Assembly: GCA_003505795.1 (NCBI GenBank)
Contig: DNXT01000312.1
Span: forward strand, 1-38,310
Reading direction: 5' to 3'
DNA: 38,310 nt
Origin: Lysobacteraceae bacterium
GTDB taxonomy: Bacteria > Pseudomonadota > Gammaproteobacteria > Xanthomonadales > Xanthomonadaceae
Shown: positions 26,582 through 34,556 of the stretch, piece by piece
Numbering within the stretch: position 1 is the stretch's first letter
How the letters are laid out: the number at the start of each line of letters is the position of its first letter
Position numbers and translations under genes: made by a program
Notes under the pieces: model-generated
Seen by the model: only the letters and a program-made list of their open reading frames with translations
Told to the model about the DNA's origin: nothing
Database searches by the model: none

Positions 26582-26614
26582 GTTATTGACAGTTATGTCA
26601 ATAACATCTATCGT
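26582..26614 (+). promoter_or_regulatory. tetR promoter with overlapping 10-bp inverted-repeat operator
   Basis: Perfect 10-bp arms GTTATTGACA (26582-26591) and TGTCAATAAC (26596-26605) flank GTTA. The left arm contains a consensus -35, TTGACA (26586-26591); after exactly 17 bases comes -10 TATCGT (26609-26614). The predicted transcript start, about 26621, is 3 bases before the tetR ATG, so the mRNA is nearly leaderless. A repressor bound here would block its own promoter. Confidence 0.8.
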
Positions 26615-26623
26615 CGATGGCTT

Positions 26624-27208
26624 ATGGCGAGACCAAGAGAATTCGACCGGGAAGAGGCTCTAGACCGCGCGATGCGCGTGTTCTGGGATAAAGGCTATGC
26701 CGCGACCTCTACGGACGAATTGCTGGACGCGATGAACATCGGCCGGCAAAGTCTGTACAACACCTTCGGCGACAAGCGCCGCATATATCTGGAAGCGCTC
26801 GAGCGCTACCAGTCGATGACCATCTCCCGCCACATCGACAACCTGGATGGCCCGGCGTCGCCGCTTGCCGGGCTGGAGGCGCTGCTGCTCGGATTGGTCC
26901 CGAAGAAGGATAGTGACGATCCGCAAGGTTGCATGGGCGTCCATGCGATCTGCGAGTTTGGCGACGAGGATCCGGAACTGGCGGCCGTGCATGGCCGTAC
27001 CGCTCCTGCACTGGGCAGGCATTTGCTTGCCCGCATCCGAGAAGGACAGGACGCCGGCGAACTCGATATGCAGATGGATGCGCAGGAAGCAATGGCGTTC
27101 GTCCAAATGACCATGCAGGGAATGCAGGTCGCTAACCGCGCCGGAGTGAAATCGAAGGAGCTGCGTGCGATGGCGAAGTTCGTCATCGACCGCTTGCGGG
27201 CACGCTGA
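26624..27208 (+). CDS. TetR/AcrR-family transcriptional regulator
   Basis: A 194-residue repressor-type regulator. The N-terminal helix-turn-helix is clear: MARPREFDREEALDRAMRVFWDKGYAATSTDELLDAMNIGRQSLYNTFGDKRRIY. The C-terminal ligand domain has DPQGCMGVHAICEFG and resembles TetR_C-type regulators of oxidoreductases. The ATG at 26624 lacks a ribosome-binding site because the message is predicted to be nearly leaderless. The palindrome over its promoter and a similar one before the downstream SDR make it the likely regulator of both. The SDR begins 64 bp after its stop. Confidence 0.93.
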   Translation: MARPREFDREEALDRAMRVFWDKGYAATSTDELLDAMNIGRQSLYNTFGDKRRIYLEALERYQSMTISRHIDNLDGPASPLAGLEALLLGLVPKKDSDDPQGCMGVHAICEFGDEDPELAAVHGRTAPALGRHLLARIREGQDAGELDMQMDAQEAMAFVQMTMQGMQVANRAGVKSKELRAMAKFVIDRLRAR

Positions 27209-27240
27209 CGAAGTATTCGAGGCTCTTTCTTTTTGCCTTG

Positions 27241-27262
27241 TTTTTGACCAATCAATCAATAA
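27241..27262 (+). promoter_or_regulatory. Second TetR-type operator, before the SDR
   Basis: The half-sites TTnTTGAC and TCAATAA match those of the site at 26582-26605, with the same spacing (15 of 22 positions identical). The site ends at the SDR ribosome-binding site. TTGACC within it could be a -35, but no good -10 is seen. Confidence 0.6.
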
Positions 27263-27272
27263 AGGAGTTGAA

Positions 27273-28010
27273 GTGACCGAGAACCAGCAGAAACGCAGGC
27301 GTGCAATCGTGTTCGGCGGATCGCGTGGCATCGGTGCCGCCATTGCGCGCCGGCTTGCGCGGGACGGTGCACAGGTGGCATTGACCTACGTCTCGGCACC
27401 GAAGCACGCAGCCGAAACGGTAGCGGCAATCGAGGCTGATGGCGGGGTCGCACTGGCCATCAAGGCGGACAGCGCCGACGCGGACGACATCCGCCAAGCG
27501 GTCGCTCAGGCGGTCAGCCGATTCGGCGGCTTCGACATCGCAGTGGTCAACGCGGGAATCATCAAGGTCGGGGACTTTTCCACGTTCGGCATCGACGACC
27601 TCGACCATATGCTGGACGTCAACGTGCGAGGCGTGTTCATCGCGATCCAGGCTGCGGCCGAGCACATGCAAAGTGGCGGGCGCATCGTGACCATCGGCAG
27701 CAACACCGCGGTGCGCAGCGGATATCCCGGCGCCAGCGTGTACTCGATGACGAAGGGTGCGGTGGCAGTCATGGTGAAGGGCATCGCCATCGACCTGGCA
27801 CCGCGCGGAATCACCATCAACAACGTGCAGCCGGGGCCGACGGCTACGGACATGACGGCCGGGCAGATTGACTACATTCGATCGCTGGTGCCGTTGCAGC
27901 GCGTGGCGGAGCCCGACGAAATCGCCGGCCTGGTCTCCTATCTGACAGGTGCGGAGTCTGCGTACATGACCGGCTCCAGCCTGACGATAGACGGCGGCTC
28001 GGCGTTGTAA
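27273..28010 (+). CDS. Short-chain dehydrogenase, 3-oxoacyl-ACP-reductase-like
   Basis: A 245-residue classical SDR. The cofactor loop IVFGGSRGIG is at about 12-21, VVNAGI follows, and the catalytic residues are IGSN and YSMTK. The C-terminus TGSSLTIDGGSAL is typical of FabG-like SDRs, but genomic context points to a xenobiotic or quinone carbonyl substrate. The start is a GTG at 27273 with AAAGGAG 5 bases upstream, clearly better than upstream frames. Likely under the TetR encoded just upstream, by read-through or by the operator at 27241-27262. Confidence 0.92.
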   Translation: MTENQQKRRRAIVFGGSRGIGAAIARRLARDGAQVALTYVSAPKHAAETVAAIEADGGVALAIKADSADADDIRQAVAQAVSRFGGFDIAVVNAGIIKVGDFSTFGIDDLDHMLDVNVRGVFIAIQAAAEHMQSGGRIVTIGSNTAVRSGYPGASVYSMTKGAVAVMVKGIAIDLAPRGITINNVQPGPTATDMTAGQIDYIRSLVPLQRVAEPDEIAGLVSYLTGAESAYMTGSSLTIDGGSAL

Positions 28011-28035
28011 CGCCTGGGTGACGACCGTGAGCGGT

Positions 28036-28066
28036 CTGGGTGCGCGGTCGTGAACTGCGCACCCAG
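28036..28066. terminator. Hairpin between convergent SDR and cyclase genes
   Basis: A perfect 10-bp stem (CTGGGTGCGC with GCGCACCCAG), 11-base loop, then GCTTT. It lies in the 67-bp gap between two converging genes and could serve both. Confidence 0.55.
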
Positions 28067-28077
28067 GCTTTGGACCC

Positions 28078-29016
28078 TCACCGAATGGCCACCGGGTTGA
28101 TGTTGACCTGGGTGGAGCCGACGTACAGCGGCTGGCCGAGCACGAACAGGAATTCCCAGGCCTTGTCGCGCACCAGCGCGCGGCTGTCGATCAGCTCCAG
28201 GTTGTAGATGCCGCGCTTGGCGAGCATGTACTGGTTGACCGGGAACTCCTCGCCGCTCGGGTTCGGATAGACCTCGGATGCCCAGGTGTCGCCGCCGAAG
28301 GCGACGATGTCCTGATCGGCCAGCCACTTCGCCGCCTCCATGCCGATGCCCGGCTCCACTTCGAGGAACTGCTTGTCGTCCTTGCCGATCAGTTCCAGCC
28401 AGCCGGTATTGAACAGCACCACGTCGCCCTTGCGCAGCGCGATTCGCTGCTTCTTCAGCACCGCCTGAATGTCGGCGATCCCGAACTCGGTGCCGCCAGG
28501 CACGATGTCCTGATCGTAATGCGCGGTCATGTCCAGCACCACGCCGCGGGTGACGATCGGCGGCACCTTCTCGATGCCGAGCTTCTTCACGCCTTCGACG
28601 GTAACGAAGTCGGCCGCCATGTTGCCGTTGTAATAGACATGGTCGATGCCAATGTGGCCGATGCCGTTCAGTTGCGTGCCGACGCCGGTCCAGGCGTTGA
28701 CCAGTTCGTCGTTGAACGTGAACTTGTTTGGCCCCGTCGACTGTCCGGCCTGCTCGCCCGGCTGCACGTTGTACAGGTGGAAGCTGCGGTGGCGGAATGC
28801 GGGCAAGTGCTTGTCGATCGGCACCGCCAGTGGATAGGTCTTGCCGGCCTTGACCAGCCCGACCGCCTGCATGACGACATCCGGTGTGAGCAGATTGGCG
28901 GCCCCGATCTGGTCATCGGGACCGTAGGCCGAAGGGTGCCAGCCGGCAGCCGCAGCAGCACGGGAACCGGCCGGGACGGCCGAAGTCGGTGCGTTGGGTG
29001 AAAGGGACTTCTTCAT
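28078..29016 (-). CDS. Cyclase-family hydrolase (kynurenine formamidase-like fold)
   Basis: A 312-residue member of the cyclase family (PF04199), metal-dependent hydrolases that open amides or lactones. The segment GIGHIGIDHVYYNGN (H121, D125, H126) occupies the metal site; it differs from the HxGTHxD of true KynB and matches the longer branch of the family. Other marks are GIAANLLTP-like NLLTPD, RGVVLDM and DVVLFNTGW. Start 29016 has AAGGAG 7 bases upstream. It is the last gene of the five-gene minus-strand operon, 31 bp after the Old Yellow Enzyme gene. Substrate unknown; a ring or ester cleavage after the upstream oxidations is possible. Confidence 0.85.
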   Translation of the reverse strand: MKKSLSPNAPTSAVPAGSRAAAAAGWHPSAYGPDDQIGAANLLTPDVVMQAVGLVKAGKTYPLAVPIDKHLPAFRHRSFHLYNVQPGEQAGQSTGPNKFTFNDELVNAWTGVGTQLNGIGHIGIDHVYYNGNMAADFVTVEGVKKLGIEKVPPIVTRGVVLDMTAHYDQDIVPGGTEFGIADIQAVLKKQRIALRKGDVVLFNTGWLELIGKDDKQFLEVEPGIGMEAAKWLADQDIVAFGGDTWASEVYPNPSGEEFPVNQYMLAKRGIYNLELIDSRALVRDKAWEFLFVLGQPLYVGSTQVNINPVAIR

Positions 29017-29047
29017 CAGATATCTCCTTTTGGTTTGCGGCAGGGTT

Positions 29048-30166
29048 TCAAGCCCTCGAAGCAGCCAGAACGGGGTAGTCGGTGAGGCCGTGCGCGCCGC
29101 CGCCGAACAGCGTGTCGCGGTCATGCGCGTTGAGCCGCGCATCGAGGCGCAAGCGGTCAGGCAGGTCGGGGTTGGCGACGAACGCCCGGCCGAAGGCGAT
29201 CAGGTCGGCCCAGCCCTCGACGAGCGCCTGCCGGGCGCGTTCGCCGGTGTACTTGCCCGCGTAGATCAGCACGCCGGGGAACACCTCGCGCAGCCGCCGC
29301 TTGAACGCAACCGGCATGTCCGGCGCGTCGTCCCAATCGGCTTCGGCGATGTGGATGTAGGCCACGCCGATCTCGCCGAGCAGCTTCGCGGCGGCCGTGT
29401 ACGTGGTTTCGGGATCGGCGTCCACGCAGCCGTTGAGCGTGGTCAACGGCGCCAGCCGGATGCCGACGCGTCGAGCGTCGCCCACGCCGTCGGCCAGTGC
29501 CCGCGCGACCTCGCCCAGGAACCGCAACCGGTTCTCCAGCGAACCGCCGTATTCGTCGCTGCGATCGTTGGCGTGGGAGTCGATGAACTGGTTCACCAGG
29601 TAGCCGTTGGCGGCGTGCAGCTCCACGCCGTCGAAGCCGGCCTCGGCCGCATTGCGCGCCGCCTGACGGAACTGCTCGACGACCTCGCGCACCTCGGCTG
29701 CGGTCAGCGCCCGCGGCATGGACGCCTGCACGAAGCCGGGCATGCCGTCGCCGTCGGCGACGAACACGTTGACGCCTTCGGCCTGCAGCGCCGACGAGGA
29801 CACGGGCGATCGGCCGCCAAGCAGACTGGTGTGGCTCAAACGGCCGACATGCCAGAGTTGGGCGAAGATGCGCCCGCCGGCGGCGTGCACCGCATCGGTG
29901 ACGAGGCGCCAGCCGGCGACCTGCTCGGGCGTGTGGATGCCGGGCGTCCATGCGTAGCCCTTGCCCATCGGCGCGATCCACGTGCCTTCGCTGACGATCA
30001 GGCCGGCGCCGGCACGCTGTGCGTAGTATTCGGCCATCAGCCTGTTCGGCACGTCGCCGGGCTGGCTGGCGCGCGAGCGCGTCATCGGCGGCATCACGAT
30101 GCGATTGGGCAGGTCGAGGCCGCCAAGCGTGAGCGGCCGAAAAAGAGGATCGGTGGTATCAGGCAT
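29048..30166 (-). CDS. Old Yellow Enzyme family alkene reductase (NemA-like)
   Basis: A 372-residue FMN-dependent ene-reductase that reduces activated double bonds of enones, maleimides, nitrate esters or quinones with NAD(P)H. TIM-barrel motifs: NRIVMPPMTRSRA, GTWIAPMGKGYAWTPGI, FAQLWHVGRLSH, the ligand-binding ELHAANGYLVNQF, RSDEYGGSLENRLRF, and DLIAFGRAFVANPDLPDRL. Start 30166 (MPDTTDPLF) has TGGAG about 7 bases upstream. It overlaps the stop of the monooxygenase gene by 8 bp, so the two are coupled. In other bacteria nemA is induced by electrophiles through NemR. Confidence 0.95.
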   Translation of the reverse strand: MPDTTDPLFRPLTLGGLDLPNRIVMPPMTRSRASQPGDVPNRLMAEYYAQRAGAGLIVSEGTWIAPMGKGYAWTPGIHTPEQVAGWRLVTDAVHAAGGRIFAQLWHVGRLSHTSLLGGRSPVSSSALQAEGVNVFVADGDGMPGFVQASMPRALTAAEVREVVEQFRQAARNAAEAGFDGVELHAANGYLVNQFIDSHANDRSDEYGGSLENRLRFLGEVARALADGVGDARRVGIRLAPLTTLNGCVDADPETTYTAAAKLLGEIGVAYIHIAEADWDDAPDMPVAFKRRLREVFPGVLIYAGKYTGERARQALVEGWADLIAFGRAFVANPDLPDRLRLDARLNAHDRDTLFGGGAHGLTDYPVLAASRA

Positions 30167-31118
30167 CACAGGACTCCAGGGCCGGCGCGTTTGCGTCGGC
30201 CGAATGAAAAAGGGGCAGCACGTACTCGGCAATCTCGCGGAAGGTCTCGTCGAGCGGCCGCTGGTTGCGGCGAAAGTGCAGGCCGACATGATCGACGCCG
30301 GCCGCGCGCAGGGCCTGCAGTTCCGCGACCAAGGCGTCGCGGCCGCCGCGCAGGCCGAAGCGATGGCGCTGGATCGGCGCGTCGGCGCGCTCGGCCAGGT
30401 CGAGGTGGACGAAGCTCGCATAGGGCTTGGCGCCGGCCACTGTGCGCCAGGCCGCGACGCGGCGCTGGTGGTCCTCCGGCGTACCGGGGTAGGCCAGACA
30501 GCCGTCCATGTGCCCGCCAATCCAGGCCGGGGTCTGCTGCGCCAGTCCGGCCACCAGCAGCGGTGGCGGTGCGCGTCTCGGCAATACCGCCAGGCCGTCC
30601 GGCAGGCGGGCATGCCCACCGTCGCGCAGCAACGCGACCTGCTCGCGGAAGGCTGCGCCGCGGCTTTCGAAGTCGCGGCCGAACAGCGGGTATTCCACCG
30701 GTCGATCGCCGCTGGCGACGCCAAGCAGCAATCGGCCGCCGCTCAGGTGCCGCACCGTCGCGGCCGATTTCAGGGTCAGCAGAGGCTCGCGCAACGGCAG
30801 CACCGCCGCGGCGGTCCCGAGCAGAATGTCGCGCGTGATGCCGGCCAGGTAGCCCAGGTAAGCGAACAACTCGAACACCTGGGCTGCGTCGCCGAAGGCC
30901 GGATCGTAGATCGGCACGTCGCGCACCCACAGCGCCCGGAACCCCAGCCGGTCGGCCAGTCGTGCCAGCTCGGCATGGCGCGCAAGGTCCGGCTCGCCCG
31001 GCCGGCGTCCGGCGTTACGCCGCGCCTGGTCGCCGGCAGCCGTCCAGTCGTTGTCCAGCGGAGCCTCGATGCCGATGCTGAAACCGCCGGCGGTCAGTCG
31101 GGCGAGAGGGGCTTGCAT
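30159..31118 (-). CDS. Luciferase-like (LLM class) flavin-dependent oxidoreductase
   Basis: A 319-residue flavin monooxygenase-type barrel. Visible motifs are FSIGIEAPLD at the start, ARLADRLGFRALWVRDVP, TRDILLGTAAAVLPLREP, and LSGGRLLLGVASGDRPVEYPLFG. It looks like the subgroup of single-component-sized LLM proteins often annotated as luciferase-type oxidoreductase of the BA3436 family. Such enzymes need reduced FMN or F420; no F420 genes are seen, so FMNH2 from a separate reductase is more likely. Start 31118 follows GGGAG by 6 bases. 14 bp after the aldo/keto reductase gene. Confidence 0.87.
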   Translation of the reverse strand: MQAPLARLTAGGFSIGIEAPLDNDWTAAGDQARRNAGRRPGEPDLARHAELARLADRLGFRALWVRDVPIYDPAFGDAAQVFELFAYLGYLAGITRDILLGTAAAVLPLREPLLTLKSAATVRHLSGGRLLLGVASGDRPVEYPLFGRDFESRGAAFREQVALLRDGGHARLPDGLAVLPRRAPPPLLVAGLAQQTPAWIGGHMDGCLAYPGTPEDHQRRVAAWRTVAGAKPYASFVHLDLAERADAPIQRHRFGLRGGRDALVAELQALRAAGVDHVGLHFRRNQRPLDETFREIAEYVLPLFHSADANAPALESCDA

Positions 31119-31132
31119 GGACATCTCCCGTC

Positions 31133-31939
31133 TCAGTCCCACGCCGGGGCCAGGCCCTCGGGGCTGACCTCGCGACCATTGCGTTCCAGCGCGGCGATCT
31201 GCGCCATGTCCTGGTCGTCCAGCCGCAACTGCTGTGCCAGCAGATTGCTCGCCAGGTTCTCGCGCTTGGTCGAGGACGGGATCACCGCATAGCCCAGCTG
31301 CAGCGCCCAGGCCAGCGCCACCTGCGCCGGCGTGGCGTCGTGCTTGCGCGCGATCTGGCCGATCACCGGATCCTTCAGCACCTTGCCGTAGGCCAGCGTC
31401 ATGTACGACGTGACGGCGATGCCTTGTTCCTTGAGGAAGGCGACCAGCCTGCGGTTCTGCAGGTAGGGACTCAACTCGATCTGGTTGGTGGCGATGGCGT
31501 CCTTGTCGACCGCTTCGATGGCCTGCTGCGTCAGGGCGATGTTGAAGTTGGAGATGCCGATCTGCCGGGTCAGGCCGAGTGCCTTGGCCTCGGCCAGTGC
31601 GGCCATGTACTCGGGCAGCGCAATGCCGTTGCCCGGCGCCGGCCAGTGGATCAGGGTCAGGTCCACGTAGTCGGTGCGCAGCCTGGCCAGGCTGTCGCGC
31701 AGGCTCGGGACCAGCCTGTCCTTGGCATGGTTGTCGGTCCAGATCTTGGTGGTGACGAACAGGTCGGCGCGCGCCACGCCGCTCTCCGCCAGGGCTTGGC
31801 CGACCTCGGCTTCGTTGCCATAGATCTGTGCGGTATCCACGGCACGGTAGCCGAGGTCGAGCGCGTTGCGCACCGAGTCGACGACGGTCGGGCCGGTCAG
31901 GCGGAAGGTGCCGACGCCGAAGGAAGGAATGTTGCTCAT
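31133..31939 (-). CDS. Aldo/keto reductase, DkgB-like
   Basis: A 268-residue NADPH-dependent carbonyl reductase. The catalytic tetrad is complete: D35 and Y40 in DTAQIYGNE, K65 in VTTKIW, H98 in LIHWP. GISNFN and IPSSTKRENLASNL are the family signatures. Closest in style to DkgB, which reduces 2,5-diketogluconate and methylglyoxal-like aldehydes. AGGAG precedes the start by 7 bases. Second gene of the operon, 46 bp after the exporter gene. Confidence 0.94.
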   Translation of the reverse strand: MSNIPSFGVGTFRLTGPTVVDSVRNALDLGYRAVDTAQIYGNEAEVGQALAESGVARADLFVTTKIWTDNHAKDRLVPSLRDSLARLRTDYVDLTLIHWPAPGNGIALPEYMAALAEAKALGLTRQIGISNFNIALTQQAIEAVDKDAIATNQIELSPYLQNRRLVAFLKEQGIAVTSYMTLAYGKVLKDPVIGQIARKHDATPAQVALAWALQLGYAVIPSSTKRENLASNLLAQQLRLDDQDMAQIAALERNGREVSPEGLAPAWD

Positions 31940-31985
31940 GGACTGCTCCTGTAAGTTGAGGAGGGAGGACAGAAACCGATCTGAT

Positions 31986-33170
31986 TCATGCGCTTGCCGG
32001 CCGTGCCATCGACGCGCGGCGATCGAGGCGCCCGCTCAGCACGGTCAAGCCCAACGCGCCCAGCGTCACCAGCGCGGCGATCCAGGGGGTATGCGCGAGG
32101 CCGAGGTGGTCCACGACCAGCGCACCGGTCCAGGCGCCGCCCGCCACGCCGAGGTTGAAGGCGGCGATGTTGAAGCCGGAGGCGACATCGACGGCCTCGG
32201 GCGCGACTCGCTCGGCCTGCTGCACCACGTACACCTGCAGGCCCGGCACGTTGCCGAAGGCGACTGCGCCCCAGGCCAGCACCGTCAGCAGCACCAGCGG
32301 CTTGCTCGGCGCGGTGAAGGTCAACACCAGCAGCACCGCGGCCAGCAACAGGAAGATGGTCTTCAGCGCGCTCACCGGCCCTTTGCGGTCGGCCAGTCGG
32401 CCGCCCCAGACGTTGCCGACGGCCACCGAGACGCCGTAGGCCAGCAGTACCGCACCGACCATGCCGGGGGCGAAGCCTGCGATGTCCTGCAGGATCGGCG
32501 CAAGGAAGGTGAAGGCGATCAGCGAGCCGCCGTAGCCCACGGCGGTCATCGCATACACCAGCAGCAGGCGCGGCTGCATCAGCACGCGGGCCTGGCGCCG
32601 CAGCGGCGCCGGCGGCGTGTGCGGGATGTTGCGCGGCACGAAGGCCAGCGCGCCGAGCAGCGCGACGAAGCCGAACAGCGACACCGCAAGGAAGGTGGCG
32701 TGCCAGCCGTAATGCTGTCCGATGAAGGTGCCCAGCGGGATGCCGGTGACGAACGCCACGGTCATGCCGGAGAACATGGTGGCGATGGCGCTGGCGGCCT
32801 TCTCGCGCGGCACCAGGCCGGTGGCGATGATCGAGCCGACCGAGAAGAATACGCCGTGGGCCAGGCCGGTCAGCACGCGCGCGGCGACCAGCGTGCCGTA
32901 GCCCGGCGCCTGCCAGGCGACCAGGTTGCCGGCGGTGAACAGCACCATCAGCCCGACCAGCAGGGCCTTGCGCGGCACCCGGCCGGTGGCCGCGGTCAGC
33001 AGCGGCGCGCCCACTGCCACGCTCAACGCGTACAGGCTGACCAGCAGGCCGGCCGAAGGCACGGAAACGCCCAGGTCGGAGGCGATGGTCGGGATCAGGC
33101 CGACGATGACGAACTCGGTGGTGCCGATCGCAAACGCACTGATCGTTAAGGCCAAGAGAGCAAGTGGCAT
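31986..33170 (-). CDS. MFS transporter, DHA1 drug-efflux type
   Basis: A 394-residue major-facilitator protein with 12 predicted membrane helices. The N-terminus ISAFAIGTTEFVIVGLIPTIA and the inter-helix GRVPRKALLVGLM are typical of the AraJ/YdhP/SotB group of proton-coupled exporters. GGRLADRKGPVSAL marks the start of the second half. It heads the minus-strand operon and is divergent from the LysR gene, 101 bp away. No Shine-Dalgarno is obvious. Probably exports the compound that the following enzymes handle, or a product; substrate unknown. Confidence 0.92.
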   Translation of the reverse strand: MPLALLALTISAFAIGTTEFVIVGLIPTIASDLGVSVPSAGLLVSLYALSVAVGAPLLTAATGRVPRKALLVGLMVLFTAGNLVAWQAPGYGTLVAARVLTGLAHGVFFSVGSIIATGLVPREKAASAIATMFSGMTVAFVTGIPLGTFIGQHYGWHATFLAVSLFGFVALLGALAFVPRNIPHTPPAPLRRQARVLMQPRLLLVYAMTAVGYGGSLIAFTFLAPILQDIAGFAPGMVGAVLLAYGVSVAVGNVWGGRLADRKGPVSALKTIFLLLAAVLLVLTFTAPSKPLVLLTVLAWGAVAFGNVPGLQVYVVQQAERVAPEAVDVASGFNIAAFNLGVAGGAWTGALVVDHLGLAHTPWIAALVTLGALGLTVLSGRLDRRASMARPASA

Positions 33171-33215
33171 GGCTGCATTCGAAGACGGGGGGGAATGTCG
33201 CCAGTGTCCCCCTTC

Positions 33216-33244
33216 TTGCGTTTGCCGAAAAAGCCGCCTATAAG
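33216..33244 (+). promoter_or_regulatory. Sigma-70-type promoter for the LysR gene
   Basis: -35 TTGCGT (33216-33221), a 17-base spacer, and -10 TATAAG (33239-33244). The predicted start is near 33251, giving a leader of about 21 bases that contains the palindrome. Confidence 0.6.
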
Positions 33245-33254
33245 CAGAATACTA

Positions 33255-33269
33255 TTGATTAATAATCAA
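33255..33269. promoter_or_regulatory. LysR binding palindrome
   Basis: TTGATTA-A-TAATCAA is a perfect 15-bp palindrome containing a T-N11-A core (33256-33268), the LysR-type recognition form. It ends 2 bases before the lysR ATG, just past the predicted start site, so binding would repress lysR and could activate the divergent exporter operon. Confidence 0.7.
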
Positions 33270-33271
33270 GA

Positions 33272-34174
33272 ATGAAGATCACCCTTGATGAGATGCAAGC
33301 GTTCATCGCAGTGGTCGATACGGGCTCGATCACGGCGGCCGCCGAACAACTGAAGCAGACCGTCTCCGGCGTCAGCCGCGCGCTCGGCCGGCTGGAGCGC
33401 AAGTTGCACACCACGCTGCTGCGGCGGACGACGCGACGGCTGGAACTGACGGAGGAAGGCTCTGCTTTCCTGACCCAGGTTCGCGCCATCGTCGCCTCGG
33501 TGGACGCCGTCGAGGAACAGATGGCGGCTCGCCTGGAGCAGCCTGCCGGGCGCCTGCGCGTGGACGCTGCCACGCCTTTCATGCTGCACGTCATCGCGCC
33601 GTTGGTGGACGGCTTTCGCGAGCGCTATCCGCAAGTGGAGTTGCAGCTCGCCAGCAACGAGGGCATTACCGACCTGATCGAGAAACGCACCGACGTTGCG
33701 TTCCGCATCGGCGTGCTGAAGGACTCGACGCTGCATGCCCGTCCGATCGGCAGCAGCCGGATCCGGGTACTGGCCAGCCCGGACTACCTGCGGCGCCACG
33801 GCACGCCGACGAAGGTGGCGCAGCTCGCCCAGCATGTGCTGCTGGGCTTTACCCAGCCGGAATTGCTGAACGAATGGCCGCTGCGCGACAACAGCGACAA
33901 TCTGGTGCATGTCCAACCAGCGGTCGCCTCGTCCAGCGGCGAGACCTTGCGGCACCTGGCCCTCTCGGGGGCCGGCATTGTCTGCCTGTCGGACTTCATG
34001 ACGCGGCAGGATCGCCAAGAGGGACGGCTGGTTCAGCTTTTTGCTCGTCAGACCCTCGATGTACGGCAGTCCATCAACGCTGTCTACTACCGCAACACGG
34101 CGCTGTCATCGCGCATCACTTCCTTCGTCGATTACGTGGCACGGCGGTTGGGCAGGCGCGCCTTCGAGGAATAG
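33272..34174 (+). CDS. LysR-family transcriptional regulator
   Basis: A 300-residue LTTR. The N-terminal winged helix-turn-helix (MKITLDEMQAFIAVVDTGSITAAAEQLKQTVSGVSRALGRLERKL) is followed by an effector domain starting near 90 (GRLRVDAATPFMLHVIAPLV). It belongs to the DhmR-like group that often sits next to redox and efflux genes. It lacks a Shine-Dalgarno; the palindrome occupies that position. Divergent from the MFS-led operon, which it most likely controls. Effector unknown. Confidence 0.95.
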   Translation: MKITLDEMQAFIAVVDTGSITAAAEQLKQTVSGVSRALGRLERKLHTTLLRRTTRRLELTEEGSAFLTQVRAIVASVDAVEEQMAARLEQPAGRLRVDAATPFMLHVIAPLVDGFRERYPQVELQLASNEGITDLIEKRTDVAFRIGVLKDSTLHARPIGSSRIRVLASPDYLRRHGTPTKVAQLAQHVLLGFTQPELLNEWPLRDNSDNLVHVQPAVASSSGETLRHLALSGAGIVCLSDFMTRQDRQEGRLVQLFARQTLDVRQSINAVYYRNTALSSRITSFVDYVARRLGRRAFEE

Positions 34175-34308
34175 GGTGAAGCCGGGACGGCTGGATGGAT
34201 CGCCCCGCAAATTCCAGGTGGCCACTTCCGACGCCCCGGCCTCGACGCCTACCAAGCGGAGGCTTGCCACCTGCAAAGGGATGCCAGGCTTGGTCGCGCC
34301 AATCCGGG

Positions 34309-34446
34309 GATCAGCAAGAGCTTCCCGGCCGTAGCACGGCTTTCCATGCCGGCATGGGCGCGACCGGCTTCGAGCAGGGGATGCTCACCGCCTTTGGTGA
34401 CCTTCGACGTGTCCTCGGTGATCCGGTCGAAAAGCTGTTTGGTGTG
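34309..34446 (-). pseudogene. Remnant of a zinc-type dehydrogenase/quinone reductase C-terminus
   Basis: A minus-strand frame reads KQLFDRITEDTSKV, then GGEHPLLEAGRAHAGMES and RATAGKLLLIP. This looks like the end of NADPH:quinone reductase-type MDR proteins, where a segment KLFDRIA.DT..V is followed by a longer linker and an AHA-x-x-E-x-G-x-x-x-GK end. Here the linker is missing, and no start or N-terminal two-thirds exists. It begins about 110 bp beyond the HxlR stop. The rest of 34175-34556 shows nothing. Identification is by motif memory and is tentative. Confidence 0.4.
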
Positions 34447-34556
34447 CGTCCACGGCAGCTCGGTGCATGGATGTGGTCCGTGAAAGCCCCTTTGCCACCT
34501 GCGCGCTCGATGAGGGCAACCGATCCGACGCCCTGGTCTTGCCGGTAAGACATTTT

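Noticed and set aside
33187..33213. G-run and C-run inverted repeat in the lysR-MFS gap as a terminator or operator
   Set aside because: Simple homopolymer pairing, no T-tract, and no symmetry beyond the G/C runs.
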